From: a bacterium
GTDB taxonomy: Bacteria > Auribacterota > Auribacteria > Auribacterales > Auribacteraceae
Reading direction: 5' to 3'
DNA: 10,668 nucleotides
NCBI GenBank assembly: GCA_021161885.1
Contig: JAGGZS010000102.1
Span: 1-10,668 of the forward strand
Both the position numbers and the translations under genes were made by a program. The notes below the pieces were generated by a model. The model did no database searches and had not been told where the DNA came from. It saw only the letters and a list, made by a program, of their open reading frames with translations. Below are positions 1-7,676 of the stretch, in pieces; positions within the stretch are counted from its first letter, which is position 1; each line of letters opens with the position of its first letter.

Positions 1-420
1 ATACTGAGGTTAACTTTTATTTACCCTTATTAAACATAAAACAACTAAAATTAAAAAATATTACAAAATTTATATATTTAAACTAAAATTTCATCAACTT
101 CCCTGCGCAATTTAAGTTTTTTTAACTGTTCTTTACACGCAGCGTGTTTGGCTGGATGCTGGTACACGACTTATAGCGCACAGCGCTATAGGCAACAATG
201 CCACAGGATAACACCTTAAATATTAAATAACCGCTTTTTTGGTCTTGACAAGTGGGAGGAGTACCTTACTAACACAAAAAAATAGCTCTTAAAAACTTAT
301 TTTTTTTAACCTGTTTTTAAAATTTTTCAATATTTTTCTGCTGTTTTGCAACACGCTTATCATTAATTTTATAGGATATTGAGCGATAAGTAAATACTCA
401 GGGTAGCAAAAAAAATATAT
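1..420. other. 420-bp stretch without a convincing gene
   Basis: No reading frame here has both a good start and a recognisable product. The stretch is very AT-rich except for a GC-richer patch at about 130-265 that contains several hairpins (separate entry). Two gene-like scraps can be read. On the minus strand, positions 167 down to 78 encode 29 codons from GTG to TAA, ending in a charged KLRREVDEILV-type tail, with no clear ribosome binding site. On the plus strand, positions 133-285 are open except for one TAA at 217-219 and end in RFFGLDKWEEYLTNTKK. These could be remains of a decayed gene or a translated repeat. The minus-strand frame after the stop of the 104-residue gene also stays open for about 44 codons. 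I recognise none of these peptides. Confidence 0.5.
135..214. other. Hairpin cluster, possible repeat or structured RNA
   Basis: Three hairpins lie close together. ACACG/CGTGT is at 135-139 and 143-147. A perfect 8-bp TATAGCGC/GCGCTATA stem with a 3-nt loop is at 172-190. It is followed directly by GGCA/TGCC at 191-202. An outer pairing GTGTT (144-148) with AACAC (210-214) could enclose the last two in a multibranched fold, competing with the first hairpin. The patch is clearly richer in G and C than its flanks. No T-run follows on either strand, so it does not look like a plain terminator. It could be a dispersed repeat, the end of a mobile element, or a small RNA; nothing known (SRP RNA, tRNA, 6S) is recognisable. 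Confidence 0.35.
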
Positions 421-735
421 TTAAACGTCAAGGTTGGTGGAAGTTTTATGCGGTTTAACTCGTCTTCTTATGCGTCTTTTTTGGGGAGCATTACTTCGCC
501 CCGTGCTGACTATATCCGAAAATAAATCCCAAAACCGTTTATGTGATATGATTTTCAACACAGTTTCACGTAAAATATTGGTTATTATTTCTTTATTAAA
601 AGGGCGTATTTCGCGTTCTGTTGAAAGCCAAAACCGTTTATGCGATTTTATCGCATTGAACGAATATTCAATAAAAACATTCTGCTGGTTTTCATCATCC
701 CTTAAAATTCTAATTGAGCAAATAGGTTTTTCCAT
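421..735 (-). CDS. Hypothetical protein, 104 aa, with duplicated SHKRFW motif
   Basis: I do not recognise this protein. The ATG is preceded by an AGGT core about 8 nt upstream (ACAGGTAGATGGT then ATG), which supports this frame over the overlapping plus-strand one. The N-terminal part (about residues 5-29) looks like two beta strands around a polar turn, and residues 45-65 look helical. The motif SHKRFW occurs twice, at residues 31-36 and 64-69, exactly 33 codons apart. The C-terminus (about 85-97) is strongly basic, KRRIRRRVKPHK, which would suit nucleic-acid binding, though that is inference only. There is no signal peptide or membrane segment. It stands alone downstream of the aldo/keto reductase, with 91 bp between them. 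It could be a lineage-specific gene, or a chance frame within a repeat-bearing region. Confidence 0.45.
   Translation of the reverse strand: MEKPICSIRILRDDENQQNVFIEYSFNAIKSHKRFWLSTEREIRPFNKEIITNILRETVLKIISHKRFWDLFSDIVSTGRSNAPQKRRIRRRVKPHKTSTNLDV
529..646. repeat. 19-bp imperfect direct repeat inside the orphan gene
   Basis: Positions 529-547 and 628-646 read CCAAAACCGTTTATG(T/C)GAT with one mismatch, 99 bp apart, a multiple of three. On the minus strand they encode the two SHKRFW motifs of the orphan protein. The match is longer at DNA level than the shared peptide strictly requires. This fits either a recent internal duplication or two copies of a short DNA element. Confidence 0.7.
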
Positions 736-810
736 ACCATCTACCTGTTAAAAAGTTAAACACTGCCTCTATAGAAAACATCGGTAAACAAAACAGATAC
801 TTTATTGAAT

Positions 811-853
811 TTAAAAAAATATAAAACTATTCCGGCGGAGCCATAAACTCCGC
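811..853 (-). terminator. Possible intrinsic terminator at the end of the aldo/keto reductase gene
   Basis: Read on the minus strand, a 6-bp stem GCGGAG/CTCCGC (835-853, 7-nt loop) overlaps the last codons of the aldo/keto reductase. About 8 nt further on comes a T-rich run (TTTTATATTTTTTT, around 813-826). The gap between stem and T-run is longer than in a classic terminator and part of the stem is coding sequence, so the call is tentative. It would end the whole minus-strand run that begins upstream of grpE. Confidence 0.35.
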
Positions 854-1810
854 TCCAAGCGGTTGATTAACCGTTTCATAAAGAATTTGCTCAATTTTTT
901 TAAAATCTTCTTTAGAAAAACATTTTTGTTTTAAGGCGTTTATATTCTGCTCAGCCTGTTTACTGTTACGTGCGCCAACCAAAACGCAAGTTACCCCCGG
1001 CTGACTCATTGCCCATTCTATGGCAAGTTGTCCTATTGAAGCATTTCTATTTTGAGCTAATTTTTTAAGTTGTTCAATACAATTAAGATATATCTGAAAC
1101 TTTTTGCCCTTGAACTTCGGGTCCATTTTTCTCAAATCACCTTTTTGAAAAACACTTGATTTTGTAAATTTGCCGGTCAACAAACCTCTGCATAATGTGC
1201 TGTACGTCAATGCGGCGATATTATTTTCGTTACAAAAAGGCAAAAGTTCTTCACCCGCTTCCTGCTCAAATATGTTAAAAGGCGGCTGAAGACTGTGTAA
1301 AGGCGCAACATCCATCACCTCTTTCATTTGAGATACATTAAAATTGCTGACGCCAATTGCCCTGATTTTTTTATCTTCTAAAAGTTCGCGAAAAACATCC
1401 ATAGTTTCCGAAATAGGTACATTTGTGTCCGGCCAGTGAACCTGATATATATCTATATAATCTGTGCCGAGCCGTTTTAGAGATTCATTAAATTCTTTCA
1501 CTACTCTTTGTCTTGATGTATTACGGCGTATCCGTGCGTTAGCGTCCCATTCAAGCCCGCACTTAGTGGCGATTACTATTTTTTCCCTGTCGAATTTTTT
1601 GATCGCTTTGCCCACAATCTGTTCGGATTTACCGAACCCATATATAGGTGCGGTATCAATAAGATTCACGCCCTGTTCAATTGAAACGGTAACCGCATCT
1701 ACGGCATCATTTTCGTCTGCGCCTCCCCACATCCATCCGCCGATTACCCATGTTCCTAATCCGATTGGCGTTACGTTGATATCGGTATTGCCGAATTTTC
1801 TCAGTCCCAT
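827..1810 (-). CDS. Aldo/keto reductase
   Basis: A soluble NAD(P)H-dependent oxidoreductase of the aldo/keto reductase superfamily, with an (alpha/beta)8 barrel. The 327-residue length is normal. The catalytic tetrad is complete: Asp52, Tyr57 (in IDTAPIYGFGKSE), Lys83 (in IATKCG) and His125 (in YQVHWPD). GVSNF at 153-157 and the cofactor-phosphate region around VGARNSKQAEQN (278-289) are also typical. The overall pattern resembles the bacterial YhdN/IolS/Tas-like groups (AKR11/12), which reduce aldehydes or ketones; the substrate cannot be read from sequence. The ATG start has an AGGAG 10 nt upstream. It begins 42 bp after the cvpA stop with no terminator between them, so it may be read through from the chaperone operon, although an independent promoter is possible. 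Confidence 0.95.
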   Translation of the reverse strand: MGLRKFGNTDINVTPIGLGTWVIGGWMWGGADENDAVDAVTVSIEQGVNLIDTAPIYGFGKSEQIVGKAIKKFDREKIVIATKCGLEWDANARIRRNTSRQRVVKEFNESLKRLGTDYIDIYQVHWPDTNVPISETMDVFRELLEDKKIRAIGVSNFNVSQMKEVMDVAPLHSLQPPFNIFEQEAGEELLPFCNENNIAALTYSTLCRGLLTGKFTKSSVFQKGDLRKMDPKFKGKKFQIYLNCIEQLKKLAQNRNASIGQLAIEWAMSQPGVTCVLVGARNSKQAEQNINALKQKCFSKEDFKKIEQILYETVNQPLGAEFMAPPE

Positions 1811-1834
1811 ATTATTAATGCTCCTATTTATTTT

Positions 1835-1844
1835 AAACCGGTTT
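1835..1844. promoter_or_regulatory. Palindrome AAACCGGTTT upstream of the aldo/keto reductase
   Basis: A perfect 10-bp palindrome lies in the 42-bp gap between cvpA and the aldo/keto reductase start, about 25 nt upstream of the ATG. It could be a small operator or merely chance in AT-rich DNA. No regulator gene is nearby to support a binding-site call. Confidence 0.2.
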
Positions 1845-1852
1845 TATTATTT

Positions 1853-2437
1853 TTAATTTTCCACAGTGCCATCAGCAGAGGCAAAATTTAACTGCATAAA
1901 AAAAGCCTGTTTATCGAATCCTTTTACTTTGCCGGAATATTTTTCACCTAAAGGAATAAAGATAGAATCATAGATATACGGCGTTATAGGCATAATATAA
2001 GGAGGAGTCAACGACTTTTTTAAAATATAATCGTTTACCTGTTCCTTATGAAACATCCCCGCAAGCACAAAACAGATAGACAAAAAACAAAGCCCTTTCA
2101 ACGTCCCTGCCAAAAAGCCTCCGCCCTTTTCTAATCCTGATACAAATGAAATACTCATTAAACGTTTGATGAAAACACGTAAAAAATAAAAAAAGACATA
2201 CACGATAAAAAAAATGCTAACATATGATAACATACTGGCTATCGTGTTCGGCAAAGGCATAATTTTTTGAAGATACCCCGCTGCTTTACTGAAAAATTGG
2301 TACGCAAATATAAAAGACGCCAACATACCGACTGTGCGCAGTATTTCACCTGATAAACCCCGTTTATATCCTCTTAAGGCAAATAAAAAAAGGATAAGCA
2401 GAACAATAATATCAACCCAGCTGAACACAAGTTTCAT
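1853..2437 (-). CDS. cvpA: CvpA family membrane protein
   Basis: A small inner-membrane protein of the CvpA (colicin V production) family; its molecular role is still poorly defined. Four hydrophobic segments are visible at about residues 8-23, 33-50, 66-88 and 104-129. Family marks include WVDIIVLLILFLFALRGYKRG at the N-terminus (a VD..., then RGYKRG pattern) and the glycine-rich GLEKGGGFLAGTLKG before the last segment. At 194 residues it is slightly longer than many members because of a soluble C-terminal tail from about residue 130. The ATG has an AGGAG 9 nt upstream. The gene starts 26 nt inside the 3' end of mtaB, so translation is probably coupled. Confidence 0.85.
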   Translation of the reverse strand: MKLVFSWVDIIVLLILFLFALRGYKRGLSGEILRTVGMLASFIFAYQFFSKAAGYLQKIMPLPNTIASMLSYVSIFFIVYVFFYFLRVFIKRLMSISFVSGLEKGGGFLAGTLKGLCFLSICFVLAGMFHKEQVNDYILKKSLTPPYIMPITPYIYDSIFIPLGEKYSGKVKGFDKQAFFMQLNFASADGTVEN

Positions 2438-3755
2438 CTATCAAATCTCCTGATAAGTTACCGTTTATTAACCCTGTAATGTTAACTTTTTTTAATTCAT
2501 TCGCACAATCTTTTTCGCAGTTAAACAATACTTTTAGATAATTCGCAGTAATGCCTACAGACATTTTAGTTTGTTTGTCTTTGGTTGATTCAACAAGAAC
2601 TTCGCAGGCAGTGCCTATAAAAGAAGCCTTTATGCTGTCTGCCCGTTCAATGCTTTTTTGTGCAGCTTCTTTAGCCCGTTCTTTAGCGATTTTTTTTATA
2701 ACTTTATCTTTCATTTTTTCCGCCGCTGTACCGGGACGGCTGGAAAAAGGGAACACATGGACTTTCAAAAATCCAAGTTCTATTACTTTATCAAGTGAAG
2801 AGTAAAACATCTCATCCGTTTCACCCGGAAACCCTACAATCAAATCGGTAGTAAAGAGGCAGTTTTTTTTCCTGCTCCTAATTTTTTTTATCAAATCCAT
2901 ATAATATTCAATTGTGTATTGCCTGTTCATTTTTTTTAAGATGCGGTTATCGCCATGCTGAAGCGAAATATGTAAGTAAGGAGCTATAATATTGTTTTTC
3001 GAGAAAATATCGATAAACTCATCGGTTATATCTTGAGGTTCAATAGAACTAATGCGCAATCTTGCTAACCCGCTAACAGAGCAAGCAGATTTTAATAAAT
3101 CACACAAGGTATTCCCTGCAGAGTCGATATACTGCCCTATATGAATACCTGTAAGGACGATTTCTTTGAACCCGTTAGATACCAGTTCAGTCAGTTCGGC
3201 TGTTATATCATTCAAATCTCTACTTTTAGACGCGCCCCGCACAAGAGGGATTATACAGTAAGCGCAAGACGAATCGCATCCGTCCTGAACCTTAACAAAA
3301 GCCCTCGTATGTTTAGCAAAAGATGTTATATGGCAATGCTGCTCCGTACAGGATGAGAAAATATCGTTCACGGCAGATTTATTCGGCGGTAAAGAAGAAA
3401 AATCTCGGTCGATCGACTGTATCAGTCCAGCTAACCTGTTTTTTGCGTCATTAGCGCATATAAAAATAACTTCGTTCGAATCAGCAAATTTAGTTTTCAT
3501 TCGCTCCCCCCCGCATCCGGTTATTATTATTCGGGTATTAGCATTGGTACTGATAATTTTGCGGACTGCCCGTTTAGATTTATTATCGCTTTGAGCAGTT
3601 ACAGTACAAGTATTTATAATACAATAAGCTGCTTTGTCGCCGGTTGTCTCGGTAAATCCGATTTGTTGAAGCCTTTCACGCATCAATTGCGATTCATATT
3701 GGTTAACTTTACAGCCAAGTGTATAAATATAAAATGTTTTCTTATTATTCATCAT
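2412..3755 (-). CDS. mtaB: tRNA (N6-threonylcarbamoyladenosine(37)-C2)-methylthiotransferase MtaB
   Basis: A radical-SAM enzyme that adds a methylthio group to t6A37, giving ms2t6A37 in tRNAs reading ANN codons. The N-terminal domain has its three cluster cysteines at Cys15 (LGCKVNQYES), Cys50 (INTCTVT) and Cys81 (TGCGGE). The radical-SAM CxxxCxxC is Cys160, Cys164 and Cys167 in QDGCDSSCAYCIIPLVRG. A TRAM-like domain follows from about residue 380. The LGCKVNQYES signature places it with MtaB rather than MiaB or RimO, and 447 residues is a normal length. The start overlaps the last 11 nt of rsmE (ATGATGAATAA) and has no clear Shine-Dalgarno, so it is probably translated by coupling. The second ATG at 3752 is equally possible. 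Confidence 0.95.
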   Translation of the reverse strand: MMNNKKTFYIYTLGCKVNQYESQLMRERLQQIGFTETTGDKAAYCIINTCTVTAQSDNKSKRAVRKIISTNANTRIIITGCGGERMKTKFADSNEVIFICANDAKNRLAGLIQSIDRDFSSLPPNKSAVNDIFSSCTEQHCHITSFAKHTRAFVKVQDGCDSSCAYCIIPLVRGASKSRDLNDITAELTELVSNGFKEIVLTGIHIGQYIDSAGNTLCDLLKSACSVSGLARLRISSIEPQDITDEFIDIFSKNNIIAPYLHISLQHGDNRILKKMNRQYTIEYYMDLIKKIRSRKKNCLFTTDLIVGFPGETDEMFYSSLDKVIELGFLKVHVFPFSSRPGTAAEKMKDKVIKKIAKERAKEAAQKSIERADSIKASFIGTACEVLVESTKDKQTKMSVGITANYLKVLFNCEKDCANELKKVNITGLINGNLSGDLIDETCVQLG

Positions 3756-4491
3756 AATTTCTATTCATTTGGTAATTCAAAATAGACAACGCGCTGATTG
3801 CCGCGGTTTCAGCCCTTAAAATATTTGAGTGAAAAGACCACATAAAACTATTTGGCAATCCATTAAACCGGTTAAGCTCGTGTTGCGTAAATCCGCCTTC
3901 GGGCCCGATAACAAGAAGAAATTTTTTCCCTTTAGCAACTTCACCAGTAAAACTATTCTGCTGGGAATAAGGATGCGCGATACAAATTATATCATATTTT
4001 TCAGATAACTCAACCAAACCGCCAAAAGTAACTATATGATTAATACAAGGAACTTGATACGCCCCTGATTGTTTAACCGCTTCAACAGCAATTCTGCCCC
4101 ATCTATGCAGTTTATTTTGTTCCCGTTTCTCATCTAATCGTATCACGGAATTTTCCGATGTAAACGGAATAATCTCATAAACGCCCAGTTCAACGGATTT
4201 CTGGATTATTAAATCCATACAGTTTGATTTTATTATACTTTGGGCAAGCGATATAGAATTTTGAATTTTCTTCTCAGCAGTTTTTACCCCTATTGCCTGA
4301 AGTATTAATACATCGTCCTGAATTTTATCTATGCGCGCTTGGCATACGCGTCCGGTTTCATCGAAACAATATAACTGAGAACCTATTTTAAAGCGAAGCA
4401 CATCTTTCAGATGATGGCTTTGAAATTTATCAAGGCGAATATGATCCTCAAACCAATAAGTTGAAGGGGCGAAAATGCGTCGTTTTTTCAA
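3745..4491 (-). CDS. rsmE: 16S rRNA (uracil1498-N3)-methyltransferase RsmE
   Basis: A SPOUT-family SAM methyltransferase that modifies U1498 in helix 44 of 16S rRNA. The N-terminal part (about 1-70) matches the PUA-like RNA-binding domain. The trefoil-knot domain carries SLAQSIIKSNCMDLIIQKSVELGV (81-104, abbreviated here as the KSVELGV motif), GPEGGF (196-201) and LRAETA (225-230), the SAM-binding loops. The length of 248 is typical. The only possible start is TTG, 6 nt after the dnaJ stop, with no Shine-Dalgarno; no in-frame ATG or GTG lies between the upstream stop and essential residues. It is presumably translated by ribosomes finishing dnaJ. In many bacteria prmA sits between dnaJ and rsmE, but here it is absent. 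Confidence 0.93.
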   Translation of the reverse strand: MKKRRIFAPSTYWFEDHIRLDKFQSHHLKDVLRFKIGSQLYCFDETGRVCQARIDKIQDDVLILQAIGVKTAEKKIQNSISLAQSIIKSNCMDLIIQKSVELGVYEIIPFTSENSVIRLDEKREQNKLHRWGRIAVEAVKQSGAYQVPCINHIVTFGGLVELSEKYDIICIAHPYSQQNSFTGEVAKGKKFLLVIGPEGGFTQHELNRFNGLPNSFMWSFHSNILRAETAAISALSILNYQMNRNYDE

Positions 4492-4497
4492 TATTTT

Positions 4498-5646
4498 TTA
4501 AGAACTTTTAAAAAAATTTTTAGCTTTTGAAAAGAAAGAACTCATCATAGGATAAACATCCTCACCGCTTATTTCAGCGAATTTCTGGAGCAATTGTTTT
4601 TGTTCGGAACTCAATTTTGTAGGCGTTTCCACAACAACACGAATATTTAAATTGCCATGGGAATATCCCCGTAAATCAGGCAATCCTTTCTTTTTGATCC
4701 TGAAAATTTTACCGCTTTGAGTGCCTGCTGGAATTTTAAGTTTAATTTTACCATCTAAAGTAGGCACTTCAACTTCACCGCCGAGAGCGGCTTTAGGAAA
4801 ATTGACGGGCACTTCGCAGATTATATCGTTACCCTGTCTCTTAAAAAATTCATGGGGTTTAACTCTAATGGCTACATAAAGGTTACCCGGAGGACCGCCT
4901 TGTATACCATCTTCACCTTGTCCGTTTATCCTTATTTTTACTCCGTTTTCAATACCTGCCGGTATAGTAACAGATACTCTCACATTTTTTGAAATTCGCC
5001 CTATGCCTCCGCATTTTCTACAAGGATCGGTAATTATCTTGCCTGTACCATGACACTTGTCGCAAGTACGGTTTATAGCAAAAAATCCTTGAGAATACCT
5101 TACCTGTCCGGCTCCGCCGCATTGCGGGCAAGTTGTTTTTGATTTGCCCGGAGCTACACCTTCACCATTACAATCAGGACATTTGGCAGGTTTTTTAAAA
5201 GATATTTCTTTTACACACCCTTTAGCCGCTTCAAGAAAACTTATTTGCAGATTGTACTGCAAATCGTTTCCGGGGATACCGCCTCGTGAACGGCGCGATG
5301 AACGGCGCGCCCCGAACATATCGCCAAAAATTCCGCCCCCGAACATATCGCCGAGAATATCCTCAAAATCGCTGAAATGGGAAAAATCCGACCATTGGAA
5401 CCCGGCTTGTCCGAACTGGCTGTCCACCCCTTGATGCCCAAACTGGTCGTAACGTTTACGTTTTTCCTTATCGGATAAAATTTCGTAAGCCTCTGCGGCT
5501 TCTTTAAATTTTGCTTCAGCCTGTTTATCGCCCGGGTTTTTATCCGGATGATATTTAACGGCTAATTTTCTATATGCGCGTTTAATATCGGCATCAGAGG
5601 CACTCTTGTCAACACCTAAAACTTCGTAATAATCCCGTTTATCCAT
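4498..5646 (-). CDS. dnaJ: Chaperone protein DnaJ (Hsp40)
   Basis: The co-chaperone that binds unfolded proteins, delivers them to DnaK and stimulates DnaK ATP hydrolysis. It is a full class I (type A) protein of 382 residues. The J domain spans 1-70 with HPD at 33-35. A Gly/Phe-rich region lies at about 76-125, ending in an arginine/serine stretch (ARRSSRRSRGG). Four CxxCxGxG zinc-binding repeats are at 156-163, 173-180, 195-202 and 209-216. The C-terminal substrate-binding domains follow (about 220-350). It starts 25 bp after the dnaK stop. The AAGGA upstream sits about 13 nt from the ATG, rather far, so coupling to dnaK translation may contribute. Confidence 0.98.
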   Translation of the reverse strand: MDKRDYYEVLGVDKSASDADIKRAYRKLAVKYHPDKNPGDKQAEAKFKEAAEAYEILSDKEKRKRYDQFGHQGVDSQFGQAGFQWSDFSHFSDFEDILGDMFGGGIFGDMFGARRSSRRSRGGIPGNDLQYNLQISFLEAAKGCVKEISFKKPAKCPDCNGEGVAPGKSKTTCPQCGGAGQVRYSQGFFAINRTCDKCHGTGKIITDPCRKCGGIGRISKNVRVSVTIPAGIENGVKIRINGQGEDGIQGGPPGNLYVAIRVKPHEFFKRQGNDIICEVPVNFPKAALGGEVEVPTLDGKIKLKIPAGTQSGKIFRIKKKGLPDLRGYSHGNLNIRVVVETPTKLSSEQKQLLQKFAEISGEDVYPMMSSFFSKAKNFFKSS

Positions 5647-5671
5647 AAACGAATAAGATTCCTTAAATAAA

Positions 5672-7621
5672 TTATTTATCGTCGTCCATCACTTCATAAT
5701 CGGCGTCAACAACATTTTCCTCTTTTTGTTCTTTTGAATCGCTCTGAGCCTGTTGTGCAGAGGCGCTTGCTCCGGCATCTGGCTGTGCTCCCGCTGAAGT
5801 ATCTTGCTGAGCTTGCTTAGTCGCCTGCTGATACATCATTTCACTTAATTTATGGGACGCTTTTGTTAGATCTTCCATAGATTTTTTTATTGCTTCCTGA
5901 TCATCGGTTTTAAGTTTTTTCCGTAAATCGGAAAGAGCGGCCTCAACATTTTTCTTTTCGTCTTCATTTATTTTATCGCCGTGTTCTTTTAGAGTTTTTT
6001 CCACGCTGTAGGCTAAATTATCCGCATTGTTTCTAATTTCGATCATTTCTTTTTTCTTCTTATCTTCATCAGCGTGCGCTTTCGCTTCATCAACCATTCT
6101 AGTAATTTCATTTTCAGATAACCCGCTTGAAGACTCAATTTTAATTTTCTGTTCTTTTCCTGTTCCAAGATCTTTTGCGGAAACATGAAGGATACCGTTA
6201 GCGTCAATATCAAACATAACTTCAATTTGGGGCATCCCTCTTGGAGCCGGCGGTATATCGGTTAGGTCAAATTTGCCTAATGTCCTATTATCAACAGCCA
6301 TTTCCCGTTCACCTTGAAGCACGTGAATACTTACTGCCGGCTGGTTATCCGCGGCAGTTGAAAAAGTCTGTTTTCGCTGGCAAGGTATGGTTGTATTTCT
6401 TTCGATAAGTTTAGTAAACACGCCGCCAAGAGTTTCGATTCCAAGCGACAGGGGAGTTACATCAAGCAGAAGAACATCTTTAACTTCACCGGCGAGAACA
6501 CCGCCTTGAATAGCGGCTCCGATTGCCACAACTTCATCGGGATTAACCCCTTTATGAGGTTCTTTACCGAAAAGTTCTTTTACCACTGCCTGTACTGCCG
6601 GCATACGTGTTTGGCCACCAACGAGAATGACCTCGTTAACATCATTGGCGTTGAGTTTAGCGTCTTTCAAGGCTTTACGGCATGGCTCCTTGGTACGTTC
6701 AAGAAGGTCTGCGCACAATTGTTCGAGTTTAGAACGCGTCAAAGATAATGAAAGGTGTTTAGGTCCTGACGCGTCGGCAGTTACAAACGGCAAATTAATT
6801 TCTGTCTGCATAGTGGTAGACAATTCGCATTTAGCTTTTTCCGCCGCTTCTTTAAGCCTTTGCAGAGCCATTTTATCTAAGCGCAAGTCAATTGCGTTAG
6901 TTTTTTTAAACTCTTCCGCCATCCAATCTATTATGACTTGATCAAAATTATCTCCGCCAAGATGAGTATCGCCGTTAGTTGATAATACCTCAAAAACTCC
7001 GTCTCCAAGTTGAAGAATAGAGATATCAAATGTTCCGCCGCCGAGATCGTAAACAGCTATTTTTTCATCATGTTTCTTATCCAAACCGTAAGCGAGCGAG
7101 GCTGCGGTCGGTTCGTTAATAATCCTTAACACCTCAAGTCCGGCTATTTTGCCTGCGTCTTTAGTAGCCTGACGCTGGCTATCGTTAAAATAAGCGGGCA
7201 CAGTAATAACCGCTTGAGTTACGGATGTGCCTAAAAAATCTTCAGCGGTTTGTTTCATTTTCTGAAGAATCATGGCTGAAATTTCCGGAGGAGAATATTG
7301 GTTGCCTTTGCAGTCAACAACAACATTATCGTTTTTACTAGTTACCTTATAAGGCACAAGTTTCATCTCCTCTGAAACTTCGCTATGGCGTCTACCCATA
7401 AACCGTTTTATTGAAAAAATCGTATTATCCGGGTTAGTAACGGCTTGCCGTTTTGCAGTTGTGCCTACTAATCGTTCATCGTTATTTGAAAATGCGACAA
7501 CAGAGGGAGTTGTCCGCCCGCCTTCAACGTTTGGTATAACGACTGCCTCGCCGCCTTCCATCACAGCGACACACGAATTAGTGGTACCAAGATCTATACC
7601 TATAACTTTTCCTTTGGCCAT
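5672..7621 (-). CDS. dnaK: Chaperone protein DnaK (Hsp70)
   Basis: An ATP-dependent Hsp70 chaperone that refolds and protects proteins together with DnaJ and GrpE, both encoded alongside. I place the start at the ATG at 7621 (MAKGKVIGIDLGTTNS), giving 649 residues, because AGGAGGTG (7628-7635) is 8 nt upstream. An in-frame GTG at 7630 overlaps that site and is unlikely. The nucleotide-binding domain shows GIDLGTTNSC (8-17) and YDLGGGTFDIS (191-201). The interdomain linker is DVLLLDVTP (382-390), followed by the substrate-binding domain and lid. A Gln/Ala-rich tail (about 598-628) ends in the conserved acidic VVDADYEVMDDDK. The extra segment around 76-105 is the Gram-negative-type insertion. 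The gap to grpE is 55 bp. Confidence 0.98.
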   Translation of the reverse strand: MAKGKVIGIDLGTTNSCVAVMEGGEAVVIPNVEGGRTTPSVVAFSNNDERLVGTTAKRQAVTNPDNTIFSIKRFMGRRHSEVSEEMKLVPYKVTSKNDNVVVDCKGNQYSPPEISAMILQKMKQTAEDFLGTSVTQAVITVPAYFNDSQRQATKDAGKIAGLEVLRIINEPTAASLAYGLDKKHDEKIAVYDLGGGTFDISILQLGDGVFEVLSTNGDTHLGGDNFDQVIIDWMAEEFKKTNAIDLRLDKMALQRLKEAAEKAKCELSTTMQTEINLPFVTADASGPKHLSLSLTRSKLEQLCADLLERTKEPCRKALKDAKLNANDVNEVILVGGQTRMPAVQAVVKELFGKEPHKGVNPDEVVAIGAAIQGGVLAGEVKDVLLLDVTPLSLGIETLGGVFTKLIERNTTIPCQRKQTFSTAADNQPAVSIHVLQGEREMAVDNRTLGKFDLTDIPPAPRGMPQIEVMFDIDANGILHVSAKDLGTGKEQKIKIESSSGLSENEITRMVDEAKAHADEDKKKKEMIEIRNNADNLAYSVEKTLKEHGDKINEDEKKNVEAALSDLRKKLKTDDQEAIKKSMEDLTKASHKLSEMMYQQATKQAQQDTSAGAQPDAGASASAQQAQSDSKEQKEENVVDADYEVMDDDK

Positions 7622-7627
7622 TTTAAA

Positions 7628-7635
7628 CACCTCCT
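7628..7635 (-). promoter_or_regulatory. Strong ribosome binding site fixing the dnaK start
   Basis: On the minus strand this reads AGGAGGTG, eight bases complementary to the 3' end of 16S rRNA, 8 nt from the AGG core to the ATG at 7621. It is the strongest Shine-Dalgarno in the window, matching the high expected output of dnaK, and it rules out the GTG start at 7630 that would lie within it. Confidence 0.85.
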
Positions 7636-7676
7636 GAATTTATATTATAAATTTTTTATTATAACCATAACGACTA

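Noticed and set aside
130..215. SRP RNA or tRNA gene
   Set aside because: The conserved SRP tip (GGAAGG with AGCAGCC) is missing and no cloverleaf with T-arm GGTTCGA could be formed.
245..273. Plus-strand promoter with TTGACA at 245-250
   Set aside because: The -10 candidates at 16-18 nt match only 3 of 6 bases, and no plus-strand gene follows. It may be a remnant in the repeat-like patch.
434..751. Plus-strand open frame opposite the orphan gene
   Set aside because: It begins with TTG and no ribosome binding site, and its cysteine- and leucine-rich translation mirrors the minus-strand repeat. The minus-strand frame has an ATG with a plausible ribosome binding site and matches the direction of all other genes.
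5144..5434. Open frame antisense to the zinc-finger and Gly/Phe part of dnaJ
   Set aside because: dnaJ is unambiguous here. The opposite frame is open because of the biased composition of the glycine- and cysteine-rich coding sequence.
7622..7630. GTG start adding three residues to DnaK
   Set aside because: The GTG overlaps the AGGAGGTG ribosome binding site. The ATG at 7621 gives the canonical MAKGKVIGIDLGTTNS start at correct spacing.
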